Of a stretch of 64,000 nucleotides of DNA, positions 51,901 to 62,902 are shown one piece after another. Origin of the DNA: Polytrichum commune (taxonomy: Eukaryota > Streptophyta > Polytrichopsida > Polytrichales > Polytrichaceae); the NCBI GenBank assembly GCA_950295325.1, contig OX485806.1:42098001-42162000 (forward strand), given 5' to 3'. The stretch's first letter is position 1; each line of letters starts with the position of its first letter. Below the pieces are notes generated by a model. That model saw nothing but the letters and a program-made list of their open reading frames with translations. It had not been told where the DNA came from and ran no database searches. Both the position numbers and the translations under genes were made by a program.

Positions 51901-54900
51901 CATATTTTTCTAATTAACTCTTGAACCATTTTTTTAATCTCTTCACTCACTTTTCTAGCTTCCTATTTGTTGCATTCTATTAGTGAAATTTATTTCCGGC
52001 AAGACATAGGTAGAAATTAATTTAATAACCACAAGATTGTTGTTGGACACTTTCTTACTATGTAGAAAAGATTTCCTCTCCACATGTGTGACAATAAGTT
52101 TACTAACCTTCCACTTCCTTATCAAGCCCTAAGGAGGCATCTTGGCTAATTTTTTTACGAATTTTTTATTTTTCTCAGTCCTTAAATCCTCTTTATAATG
52201 TGTTTCCTTTCTTATGATAATCTAATATGACATTAGTATAAAATAAAAACAATATGAGCCACGTTCAATTTTTAGTTTAACCATATTAAATGTATGTAGG
52301 TCTCATCTATAATGGTTACAATCTATTTTTAATTCAATTATATATATGCCAATCAATATTTATGGCAGTAAAATATTTTAATATAATCATATTAATATTG
52401 AAAAATCATCATGATTTATTTTATATTATCGTCATTATCCACTTTCCAATTTATAGGCAATCAAATATTTTATGTGCCTTAGATATGGTAGGTTTAATGA
52501 TTGTTACGAAGGGAGAAATGATAGTAAAATAACTAAGTTACACAAAAAAATTATGATTTAATTTATATTAAGTAATTTATACATATTGATTTATAATAAA
52601 GTCACTTTAGAAAAATAGAAATTATTGCACTTAATTATTACAATCAATGCTTGACCTTGCATATATCCTTTTACCAATAACAATCACTCTCCCTATCACA
52701 ATTCATTTCCAACATTCTTAAGTTATCATTTCCTCTTTCAATAATTAAATTGATATTTTTATCTATGTATTACCCTAAAGATTTTCCACTCGAATTGTTA
52801 ATCGCTCACATATATGAAACACCTCAATTTTACACAAGACTTTCAAGTAACGACTTCCACTCATTTGCTTTGCAATTTCATATTTGATTTCTCTCACAAG
52901 TTAATTTTTTCCACTTATGTAACTATTATCATCTCATATGAATTTATATAATCATTCATTACACAATTATCTTCTAACACCTACAACTCCTCACATCTCA
53001 TGTAAGCTTCCATAATTAAATATCACACAAGCTATTTATTTCCTACTCATGTGATTATTCTCACCTTATGAGAGTTTCTATATATAACATTTGTCAAGTC
53101 TCTTAATCACAACCTTTCATCTTGATGATATTCATGCTAAAATTACTTTGCCTCTATTTTAAATATTTATGGAGTAAGTTTGAGCTTGAAGCTTTTGTAA
53201 TCATAATGGTAAAGATATGAAAGACCTAGTTCTTGTAGCCTATCTTCGTGAATAAGGTATGCTAACACTAATCCTAACTTCATTTGTAGGAAAAAACTGG
53301 CTCATATCATGTGCCTTTCTCATAGATTGCTATATCTTCTTAACTTTGAAGAATATGAATAGTGCCCACTTAAATCTTCAAATGAGAGCACCCCTCCTCA
53401 ATATTAAAAATGTGGTTGCTAATGTCCTAAGATCAAACTATTCACTATCCATGTATAAGAAAGTTCCAAAAGTAACTCAAGAAGTCATTTCTTGGCCCTC
53501 ATTTCCTTCCACCTAGGATTTCCTCAGCTATGTGGACTAAGTGGTATTTATTCAACATAAAGCCCACTTACCCTAAGTGGCTTGCTAACTTCCAAGTATC
53601 TCACTAATGGTTTATTTGTCTTAAATGGTTCATTCTTTGTAGTCATAACTCACTAATCTTCAAGTGGCCTGCTAATTACAAAATTCATTCCTTGACCTCA
53701 AGCAACTTACTAATTTGGTGTAGTTTCAATTTTTGTTGATGCAACTCACTACCTTTACATGGGAAATTAACTAATATCCGGACATATTTTTGGATGGTGC
53801 CCCTTCTTTTGGTCATTCTCGATGCATAATTTTGTCTTTCACACTTTTGGCTGCATTTCATTTGTTGTCGATGAGTCTTTAGAATTAGGTCAACACAACT
53901 CTCACTTCCCACAAATAATATGATATTCATTCTTATACCTTTAACAATCAATATCCTATGACTACAACCAACCTAATGCTCTAATTTCAACATCTAGGGA
54001 GTATATATGCTCATGTGGTTGTACCAAATGGTATATGCCGAGGTCATTTTGGGCGTATAAATTAACTCAAAAGCCTTTCCATGTAACATAACCAATTTGA
54101 GGGCAATGTGCCAAAATAGGGTCATACCTAGTTCCATGCAACACCAAAATGATGGCAAACCGATCCCATTGGCATGACAACCTTCAAGGGTTCAAGTTTA
54201 TCTTGTTGGACCTAAGAAATCAACCTCTATGAATTTCATCTACAAGTGTGCTGACTTCGACAATGAAAACATGGTGTTAGGGGTACTCACTGAACCACTT
54301 TCTAGGCTACAGAGAATCCACATAACACCACCACATGGACCCAACTTGGGTTTTTCCACCATCTTGTTGTAGCCAAGATTTCACAACAAAAGGGATACTT
54401 AGTAATCTTAACCCTTAAAGGACATATGCTTTCCCGATACCACACCCAAAATATCTTTTAAAATTCATTTTAAGCATGATTAACCAATTAATTTACATAG
54501 GCTCTATTCTAAAGAAGTATAGATCTTGCTAAGGTGTTCGATTTGGCATTCTAAAAACCCCATTTGGTGCAATGGAGTAGAAGTTTTGAACAAGATTCTC
54601 CCAAAATAATACCAAGCCCATGGGGCAGCATTGTCCTTTAAGGGTTAAGCACAAGAGCAAAATCCAATATCAAAGTAGCAACCACCATAGCCAAAGGAAG
54701 GAAACATAGAAGAAATCACCAAAACCAAAGGAACTAATTACTAGAACCACAGAGCTGACAATGAAGGCAAATGGACCAATCATGAACTCACGGAAACGTC
54801 GGGAACGGGACTTGGAACACGTGGGACACCTGCAAAAAAATTAAAAGTTGCCACAAGGTAACATGGCAGATAACCCACGGTGATAGGATAGACGGTGGCA

Positions 54901-56685
54901 TTAATATACAGAATATTTAATGCACAAAGAAAATTATGAACATCAATGGCATCATTTCGAAGAGCAAATTATGAGGATAATTTAGGCCATGATATTAGAA
55001 AATGAAGAATATAGGACTAATGATTAATATACAATTTGGAACTTTTTGCCAATTCAACTTATTTTGATTATGTCACCTTAATTATGTCATGGGGATTGAA
55101 TTAATTCTCAAAGAATGTTTCACCAACATACATATGTAACCACCACATAGATATATATACTAAGATTATAAATATATGAGGATGTTTGACGGTTATAACC
55201 GTTTGAAGAGGCTTTCATCTACAAATGTCGTAGATAAGTTAATATCTAGGTGAAAGAAGATAGTGACCACATAAAATGTAAATTTGAGTATAAAATAAGA
55301 GATTGTATATAAAATGTTTTCTTTTTAGGAGAAAACAACTCTTTCCATAGCAACAAAGTTATCTTAAGATTGAGTTTCAAACAACACTTGAGCTTATCTT
55401 GTATCTCAATTTTTGTAGGCATATTTTTTAATACATACACAATTGTTTTATACTCAAGAAGTGTTAGCTCTTCTCTTTCAATCCTTTGTGAGTTTTTGGA
55501 TGTTATGATACTTGAATGATTTGTCATGTGAGAGGAAAATAACTTTTTTGAACAAACACTCAAAAAAATAGTGTAAGGGTGATACTGAAGCCCTCAAAAC
55601 TCTAGAGAATTAATAGAATTTTAGAAAGAAAGTGATGTTGAATTAAAAGTCAATTCACATCAATGACATGATAGATTAAAATCATGTTTTTTTTTCATAA
55701 AAAACTTATAATTAAACTCCTCAACTGGAGTGTTGAAATTGATTATTCATAAACTAAAGAACCAAAGCTCATGCTTTGTAAAGATATCAACAAATTTTTT
55801 ATGCTTATTGTATTTTTAACGATATATGATGATAATATGATTAAGTATGAGAAACATTGTATTCACAATTATGTCAATGAGGTTAAAATTGTCATATGTA
55901 TTCTTAATATGCTTATAAATATTATATTCTAAGTGATAATACCTGAGCTTAATGAAAAAAAACACAAAAACATGGATTTTTTTCTATTTAAAACATTGAC
56001 ATTCAATTCGTATAATACTATAATATATCAAAGAAGTGATTTGATATTATGTAAAATAATGCACATTATAATAATTATCATATAAAATTGACGCAAATAT
56101 ATGTATATATGATATGATGTTGAAGAATTTACATATCATGGAAATCATAAAGTAAAATACGAATTTGATCTTCTTTGGGGAATTTACTTAAAGCTTTTGG
56201 AGAAGTAATGATACTGATTGATGTGATTTAGTTTTTGAAATATGGATGCAACTTTAGGATATTGACAGACCTCTTTAAACTCACTCTATCTTAGTTGTTC
56301 TCATGATAAATGATATTGATACACCTCTAAAATGAAGATAATTAAGATTGAGATCTTTTAAACTCTAAAGTTTTCATATTCAAATTCAAATCATAAGGAG
56401 AAAAAATGTTTACATTTTGAAAATGGTTGTCGATCGAGCACATTAATGAGACACAATATTTCTAAAGTGATTATAAATTGACATGAAATTTCATCAAAAG
56501 TCTACGTAGCTTATTGTAAAAAAACAACTCACAATTATTTATCACATCTTTGGTAGTTTACGTGGAGGTGATATTGGAGGTTCCAACACCATCATTAGTT
56601 GTTGCTGGTAATGACATTGTGGAGATGTTAAGGGCTTAGTTGGCAAAATGTAAGTCAAATCATAAATAAAAATTAGAGTTGGTTT
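51901..56685. other. AT-rich intergenic, no gene recognised
   Basis: Nearly 4.8 kb without a supported gene. Plus-strand frame 53259-53516 and minus-strand frames at 53685-53951 and 55246-55563 are open for 85-105 codons but match nothing that I know, and they sit in AT-rich DNA with no splice support. Positions 54000-54850 are less AT-rich. Several stretches (52230-52650, 55780-56110) are nearly pure A/T. Confidence 0.4.
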
Positions 56686-56689
56686 GCTT

Positions 56690-56995
56690 TGAATGCGCAA
56701 ACACGGTCCAAGCATCATAGAATGGGCTATTTTTGCAAGGTTCGATAGTGAACAACAAGGCTTACCAACTAAGGATGAAATTGAAAACACGCTTGGAAAT
56801 TTGGAAGACAAGGTCATGCACCGCCAATATATCTAAAAACAACTAGGATTGATTATGCTAGGGTAATTGAAAGGAACCAGATTTTGGAGGATGACTACAC
56901 AAGCATGGCCACAACCACCCTCATATACACAATGCGCAAGATGGTGTTGATGGATGGGCTTGATAAACTTAGCAATCCCTATGAACAATGGCTTA
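56690..56995 (+). pseudogene. unrecognised broken coding stretch
   Basis: Plus-strand translation reads like a once-coding sequence: MRKHGPSIIEWAIFARFDSE, LPTKDEIENTLGNLEDKVMH, then after a stop and frameshift ILEDDYTSMATTTLIYTMRK and MDGLDKLSNPYEQWL. I recognise no domain. It lies just before a copia protease/integrase relic in the same orientation, but it does not resemble copia gag as seen at 31 and 45 kb, so it may be another gene's relic or a captured sequence. Confidence 0.35.
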
Positions 56996-57139
56996 ATCGT
57001 TGATTTTTATTCACCTCATGGCCACTTGTGGGCTTTTTGTCAATGTACAACATGAAATTAACATTGATTGGAATGCAAGACCCAAAGATATGGTCATATG
57101 GTCCATCTGAATTGCTTGTTGTTTGATATGATGTAAACA

Positions 57140-57830
57140 CGTGGTTATCCTTCATGATAAACCCCTTTCCATTGCAGGATGTACAAACCATTTGGCTTAC
57201 AATGGGGAATTGTAGATAACTAAAAGACGTGTCTGTACATTAGAATCTAGAGCGCCACCACACAGAAGTGCAACAACAAGCCATCACCAAACATTACCAG
57301 AGTAAGGATTTGAGCCAAAGGAAATAGTCGAAGAGGGATGGTATAACCTTCAATATAACCTTCATTGATGATTTTTCAAAGAGGGTGTAATTATATGTGT
57401 TGGAATCCAAAAGGGATTGCTTTGAGAAATTCAGGGAGTTCGAGGCACTCGTAGAGACGCACTCAAAAAAAAATTCAAAACCTTTCAGTCGCACAATGGC
57501 GGGGCGTTCGTTTCTAAGGCATTTAACATTTTTTTGAATAATCATGATATCGAGAAACAAATGTCTATCCTGTATTTGCCTCAACAAAACAGAGTAGCGG
57601 AGTGTGCAAATTGTAATATTATGGAAATGGCAAGGAACACATTTGATGCTCAAAACCTCAACAAATGTTTTTGGACGGAAACGGTGGTTGATGCAATTTA
57701 CACATGAAATTGTTGTCAAACAAGGGCGTTGGATTTCATTACACCCGAGGAAGCATGAAGGGGAAGGAGACCTTGCATTACACACAAGTGTGTGTTTGGG
57801 TGCATCGCCTACGTAATGATGCCGGATAAA
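57140..57830 (+). pseudogene. Ty1/copia protease-integrase relic
   Basis: A degraded protease-like stretch near 57180 (corresponding to copia DSG-type sequence) is followed by integrase: FIDDFSKRV near 57355, YVLESKRDCFEKF, then across frameshifts an SFNGGAFVSK-like block (57490) carrying the middle acidic position, and LPQQNRVAECAN near 57580. The Glu of the usual ER pair is retained next to Cys. The region is related to the integrase at 22508-22777 on the other strand but is more broken. Its end runs into the dispersed repeat at 57855. Confidence 0.75.
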
Positions 57831-57854
57831 TAAAACAGTAAGCTTGTGAGCAAG

Positions 57855-58045
57855 AATCATCAACCACCCTTGAATGCGTTTTAGTCCGGGTGGAGAATCT
57901 TCCTTCACACGACCTAGGTCATCATTCACATGTGCACCCTTGTTCCATTTAATGGTGAGAGAAGTGGTGTGTATACCACCCTTTCATTAACCCTTCAAGT
58001 ATTCACAAACACTCGAGACTTTTACAATGTCATAAGGCACACATC
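57855..58045. repeat. dispersed repeat, copy 2
   Basis: Diverged direct copy of 1540-1735 (shared words are listed there), with a few small insertions. Position directly after the copia integrase relic suggests that it could be part of that element's family. Confidence 0.6.
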
Positions 58046-58713
58046 TAGCTACCTCTTGCCCCTACCTAATTCACATTATCCTACTTCCATGCATTGACTA
58101 AGGCCATGTTTCCCCCCTTGCTTTTGAGCAAGTCCCGCTTGAGTCACCCTAGTAGCTGCCCTTGCTTGTAACTCCTAACCTTCACCGCTTGCGGTAGTGA
58201 TGGAGGAATCTGGACGAGGAAGTGCATGCCTTTATTGCTGCGCCGATAAGGTCCAGCTCCCTTGCAGACTCCACATCCTCTGCATCGCCTCCCATCTCCA
58301 CTGTGCTCGAAGGCTGCCGAGGAAAAATTCCATGGAATTTTCGTCTTACATCAAATGGCACAAACCCTCTTGATCTTCAAAGCACGCCAACCTTGGAGCT
58401 GCAGCAGCATCCCACTGCAACTCCCCAAAGCTTGAAGCCCAAGAGATCTGCCGATTCTTGAATTCAACCTAAACAACCGCCAACGCCAACGTTCCGATTG
58501 TTAGAGGTCCAGGCGCATCCTCTCCTCAGGAGCACCGAAGAAGATTAAGCTTGTGATTCTCCAGCAGCCTATGATTCACCATGGGAAAGCAGAAAACTTG
58601 GAATCCGGCATGACACGTCAATTCGTCTTGATCACGTCTGCACCCACTTTAGATTCTTCTTCGTCTAGGCGTTTTCAAATCAAAACAAGTCAAATTCAAA
58701 TTTTATAAGAAAA

Positions 58714-58750
58714 TCTTCTTCTTCTTCTTCTTCTTCTTCTTCTTCTTCTT
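58714..58750. repeat. (TTC)n microsatellite
   Basis: About 12 uninterrupted TTC units, directly before the first open codons of the LINE ORF1. Confidence 0.95.
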
Positions 58751-58764
58751 GCTGCTCTTGTTGA

Positions 58765-60165
58765 TGTTCCCGGAGTTGTTTTCTTATCGTAACCGAAGGC
58801 TTCCACATCACCATACAATTCGACGGAGAATACAAGAAGCTCAACCGGAGGGAGGTCAAAACCGCGTGCATGGAAAGGCTACGGACAATGAATGTGCCAC
58901 TAGGCTCCACCTACTCCAACCCCATAGACATCGGCATTAACAAGGTTACACGAAATTGGGCCGGATTTATCAAAATCCACCTCCAAAACCCAAAGTGAGA
59001 TGGATTGGCTCTACTACGAGGGGAGCGGGCCTTCGTCATGACCATGGGTGATGGAGAACGAGTCATCGGTAAAGTGGAGAAAGGTTTTGAGCTCATTATG
59101 AAGGCCAAGAACATGAGACTACATCTCAAAGGTGAGACCATCCGTAACAACATGGCCGTAGATATCCTTCGGACCCTCATGCGTGAATCCTACTATGACG
59201 GTAGGGAGGTAGAAATCCTATCTCTCACCAAATCGGACGTAGAGAAGGAGTTCGCATTCATTACTCTCACCACTAAAGAATCTAGAGATGACATCCTTAG
59301 CAATGGCCTCATCTACCGCTCCGAATGCCTTAAAGTGAGCATCACCAAGGACAAGGACACCGGGAACCTCTCGGAACTTAGAATTAGCACCACGCTCGTC
59401 GCCAACAATCTACCCCAAAGAGAATCCCAATCGGCCATCACCAAAGCCCTTAAACGACTATTTGGAGAAGAGAACATCACCGGTATCACCTTCGGATACA
59501 ACCCCAACCAAGGCCATGATCGGCAAGCCGGATGGTGCCATATCCAGTGCCTCAACGCAGCGGTTTATACGGAATGGCTCTAGAAATCTACGTACATCCT
59601 TGGGAGGCGCGTTGACTTCATCCCCCACAAAAGTAGCATCGACGGCACCGAACCTAATCAAACGGCCATACGACTAGCCCAAACGCCCGTCCGGGAGGTC
59701 ATCGCTCAAAAAACCCAAGCCATGAGCAACACCGCCGCCTCCTCGCCTTTAGTGTCGGAGAAACTCTTTACCAAGACAATAAAAGAGCTAGTCGAAACGG
59801 TGGACGACGAACTCACCACACTCACCAACAATATCAACCTCAACACGGATATGCGCATCGAAGCCTCTACGGACACACTCAAAACACACGCCACAAACAT
59901 CCATAACATAATGAGTGCCATGGCCATGGAGTTCCAACAATCGAATAGTCGCATCCACAACATAATGCAAACCTTGGTCGCCACGTCACCGGAGCCCCCC
60001 CACCAACACATCAGACGACTCCCACACAAGCCAAGTTCGTCCATGACCAACACTCATGCGGGATATACAATCGCACACCACCTAGCACCCCCTGGATTTC
60101 CCGGCGCTCACATCCGTAGCCCTCCACCAAGCATCCACAAAGACCTACATCGCCTACATGAATAG
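58765..60165 (+). pseudogene. LINE ORF1 (RRM-like RNA-binding protein)
   Basis: One reading frame of about 467 codons, interrupted only by TGA at 58996 and TAG at 59581, then closed by TAG at 60163. The N-terminal part (EGFHITIQFDGEYKKLNRRE) precedes an RRM-like fold around 59230-59350 (EFAFITLTTKESRDDI, SECLKVSI). A second RRM-like stretch at 59395-59580 reads VANNLPQRESQSAITKAL and AGWCHIQCLNAA. A long helical, coiled-coil-like stretch follows at 59750-59970, then a proline-rich tail. I see no CCHC knuckle, which many plant LINE ORF1 proteins carry. ORF1 proteins coat the element RNA and help target-primed reverse transcription. Both stops are explicable as single C-to-T or G-to-A changes (CGA or TGG to TGA; CAG to TAG). 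The true start codon is not clear. Base composition is balanced, unlike ORF2. Confidence 0.75.
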
Positions 60166-60702
60166 ACAACCCATAGTATGCCCACTACGGACCTACACAC
60201 AATGGCTATGTATTACATCTTATTTTATTCTTTTATATGTAAATAAAAATCCCATTGTTGCAAATAAAACACCTACTCCATGGATAATTTGTATGGCATA
60301 TAATCTTGCACACACAACCTCCAAACACACAAAAAATCTTAACCAATATCCAAATGACCCCCTCTATGCCTTCAAAACAACAAAACACACATACAAAAGA
60401 GAACCACATACACATCAATCATCACATCACAACCCCCAACCAAAACACAAAACAATAAAAAACAGACACCACACCTATGCCACACTAACCATCAAAAGTC
60501 TCACATTAATGTCCACCCACAACCTTAATACACACCCACACAAAATGCACCAACCTAATACCAGAACCACAACCACCTCCCCAACCCATCACCACACACT
60601 ACCAAACAAAACACAACACCCCACTCAACACCCATCGATTAGCAAAACAACCACCTTACCCCAATCAATACATAACACAACCCACATAAACCCACTTGAT
60701 TA

Positions 60703-62545
60703 CATCACCCACATACACCTCAACCCCTCAAAAAACAACTCACCCATTACTACACATGGGACAATGCTACACTCATCCTACTAAGCGGCGATATACACAC
60801 AAACCCAGGCTCTCTCACACATATCCTCAAAAACCTACCGCAAGATTACCACAAGAGACAAAAACAATATTACATGACAAACACAACAAATCTCAAAATC
60901 CAATACGTCCATCTAGAGAAACTTTTTGAACCTTACCTAACCCAAACTAACCTAAATACCTGACACCAAGACTTAACCCACCTTCATACACAAAGCTCAC
61001 TACTATTAAAATATCCCATACAATACCTAATTTACGCACTCATTATCACATATAGTCCTAGCCCACAAGTATGTAACCAAAGACTAATAGACAACCTGGA
61101 CCCACGCTGCCTCACCATTCTACGTAGGCTACACAACGTGCCACACTACATACATACAAAGAACTCACAAATAATGGAGTATCCCACACACAACAGGACC
61201 CCAATAACCATGATACAAGCCTCTATCCACATTAACAAGAAAATTGCCCTAAAAAAACAAATAAACACAACTACCTTACCAAAAAAACTCCCCCACCTCC
61301 CGCCACACATAATTCAAGAATTAAGAAAATGCACCCAACCAATAAGGGGATACCACCCCCCCCCACAAACACGACACACATACACCCCAAAACCACTAGG
61401 CACCACACAAACAAACATCCACCAAACCACAAGTCTACAAATAATAACGTGGAACACCGGATGTATTAGCTCTAGTTTGCCTAGTATCCAAGAGCTCGCA
61501 CAATCACTACAAACAACCCCACATATCATCCTCATACAAGAAACCAAACTCCAAAAACTCAAATCCACATCTTACATAGACCGAAAATTCCCAAACTACA
61601 AAATTATATACAACAACTCCACCACCATTACACATAAAAACAACCGCTATGCCGGCCCCTCCCCCGTGAGAAGGGGCTTCTTGATAATGATACCGAAATA
61701 CATACACTCAAATGAAAACACCACAAAAATCCCATCCCCCAAACAGATATCACCATATCTCGAAGCCATAACAATCAACAACAAACCCATTACACCCATC
61801 CTCATCCTAAATATGTACATGCCAACACATCCTCAAGACACACCCCTCATACAAGAAATCCAAACCCAAATACAACTTCTAATAAACCAACACCCAAATC
61901 ACCAAATTATCCTAGCTTGAGACTTTAATAAAGACATACTACTAAAAGGCGGAACATCCAACAGCATACTAACACCTCCACACCAAAATGATTATGATTG
62001 GGTACAATTTACCCACAGCATAGGCTTAAACATAACTCACAACCCCGAGGACTTTACAAGACAAGGTGGCCATAACTACACCTCAACAAGCCACATAGAC
62101 GGCTTTTACTCCAACATCCCCAACCTATGATGCCACACAAACCTTACCCGAAACTCGGATCACTTTCCCGTCCTCCTACGCCTAGCCCACAATAACATAG
62201 TCATCAAAGAAAGAAACCCCCCCACAAACCACCCCAAAATCACATACCCCATACCCCCCACCAATCTCCAAAAACTTCACATCACATTTATGGAAAAACA
62301 AAACCTAACAATAACAAAGCTCACACAAACATTACAAAACACACACTTCACCCCCACACAATGGGAAGCGGTCCAAAGCACATTCCAAGTAATCATAGAC
62401 TCACTCAGTGAATGCATCCGGCAAATTTGTATGACAAACCCCACCCCCCCTCTATCCAATAGAGTAAAAAACCCAAGGGGGCTTCCTCCCCAGAAAACAA
62501 CAAAAATTATGGAAACACCAATTAAATATACACCACAACATCCGT
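60703..62545 (+). pseudogene. LINE ORF2 N-terminal region with endonuclease
   Basis: Single frame from about 60703 to about 62470, with TGA at three places, each where a Trp or Gly is expected: near 60961, 61918 and 62128. It opens with the 2A-like block (separate entry). The endonuclease/exonuclease/phosphatase domain begins at 61440: IITWNTGCI, then IILIQETKL (catalytic Glu), LNMYMP, a broken GDFN block reading A-stop-DFN, SHIDGFYS and NSDHFPVLL (the final Asp-His pair). All metal-binding blocks are recognisable, so decay is recent. A one-base slip in the G run near 62478 shifts the frame before the tandem duplication. The region is strongly A/C-rich and G-poor on the coding strand. Confidence 0.8.
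60772..60810 (+). other. degenerate 2A-like motif in the LINE ORF2 frame
   Basis: In the same frame as the endonuclease, codons at 60775-60810 read ILLSGDIHTNPG, then Ser. Known 2A-type ribosome-skipping sequences end D-x-E-x-N-P-G-P after a short hydrophobic helix, and similar GDIETNPGP strings occur near the N terminus of some non-LTR retrotransposons. Here the hydrophobic run, Gly-Asp-Ile, Thr-Asn-Pro-Gly are kept, while Glu is His and the final Pro is Ser. Skipping would therefore be abolished or poor in this copy. A role in separating ORF2 products is inference. Confidence 0.6.
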
Positions 62546-62902
62546 AAAGCAATCCGGGCCGCATGCCAGAACTTACATACACATCTCCACAACCACCCCG
62601 ACATCATTGCCTTACAAACATTACGAAACACACACCTCACCCCCACACAATGGGAAGCGGTCCAAAGCACATTCCAAGTAATCATAGACTCACTCAGTGA
62701 ATGCATCCGGCAAATTTGTATGACAAACCCCACCCCCCCTCTATCCAATAGAGTAAAAAACCCAAGGGGGCTTCCTCCCCAGAAAACAACAAAAATTATG
62801 GAAACACCAATTAAATATACACCACAACATCCGTAAAGCAATCCGGGCCACATGCCAGAACTTACATACACATCTCCACAACCACCCTGACATCATTGCC
62901 TT
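62325..62902. repeat. 289-bp tandem duplication inside LINE ORF2
   Basis: Units 62325-62613 and 62614-62902 are nearly identical; I count only about four differences, for example TTACAAAAC/TTACGAAAC and GGCCGCATG/GGCCACATG. Each unit begins at ACAAACA, which is also present right after the second unit, so the junction shows 7-bp microhomology. The length is not a multiple of three, so the duplication also shifts the reading frame between endonuclease and reverse transcriptase. Confidence 0.95.

Noticed and set aside
60158-60784. 208-codon plus-strand frame between LINE ORF1 and ORF2
   Set aside because: It is almost free of G and made of low-complexity Thr/His/Pro/Asn. Its frame differs from the endonuclease frame, so it is best explained by A/C-rich composition.
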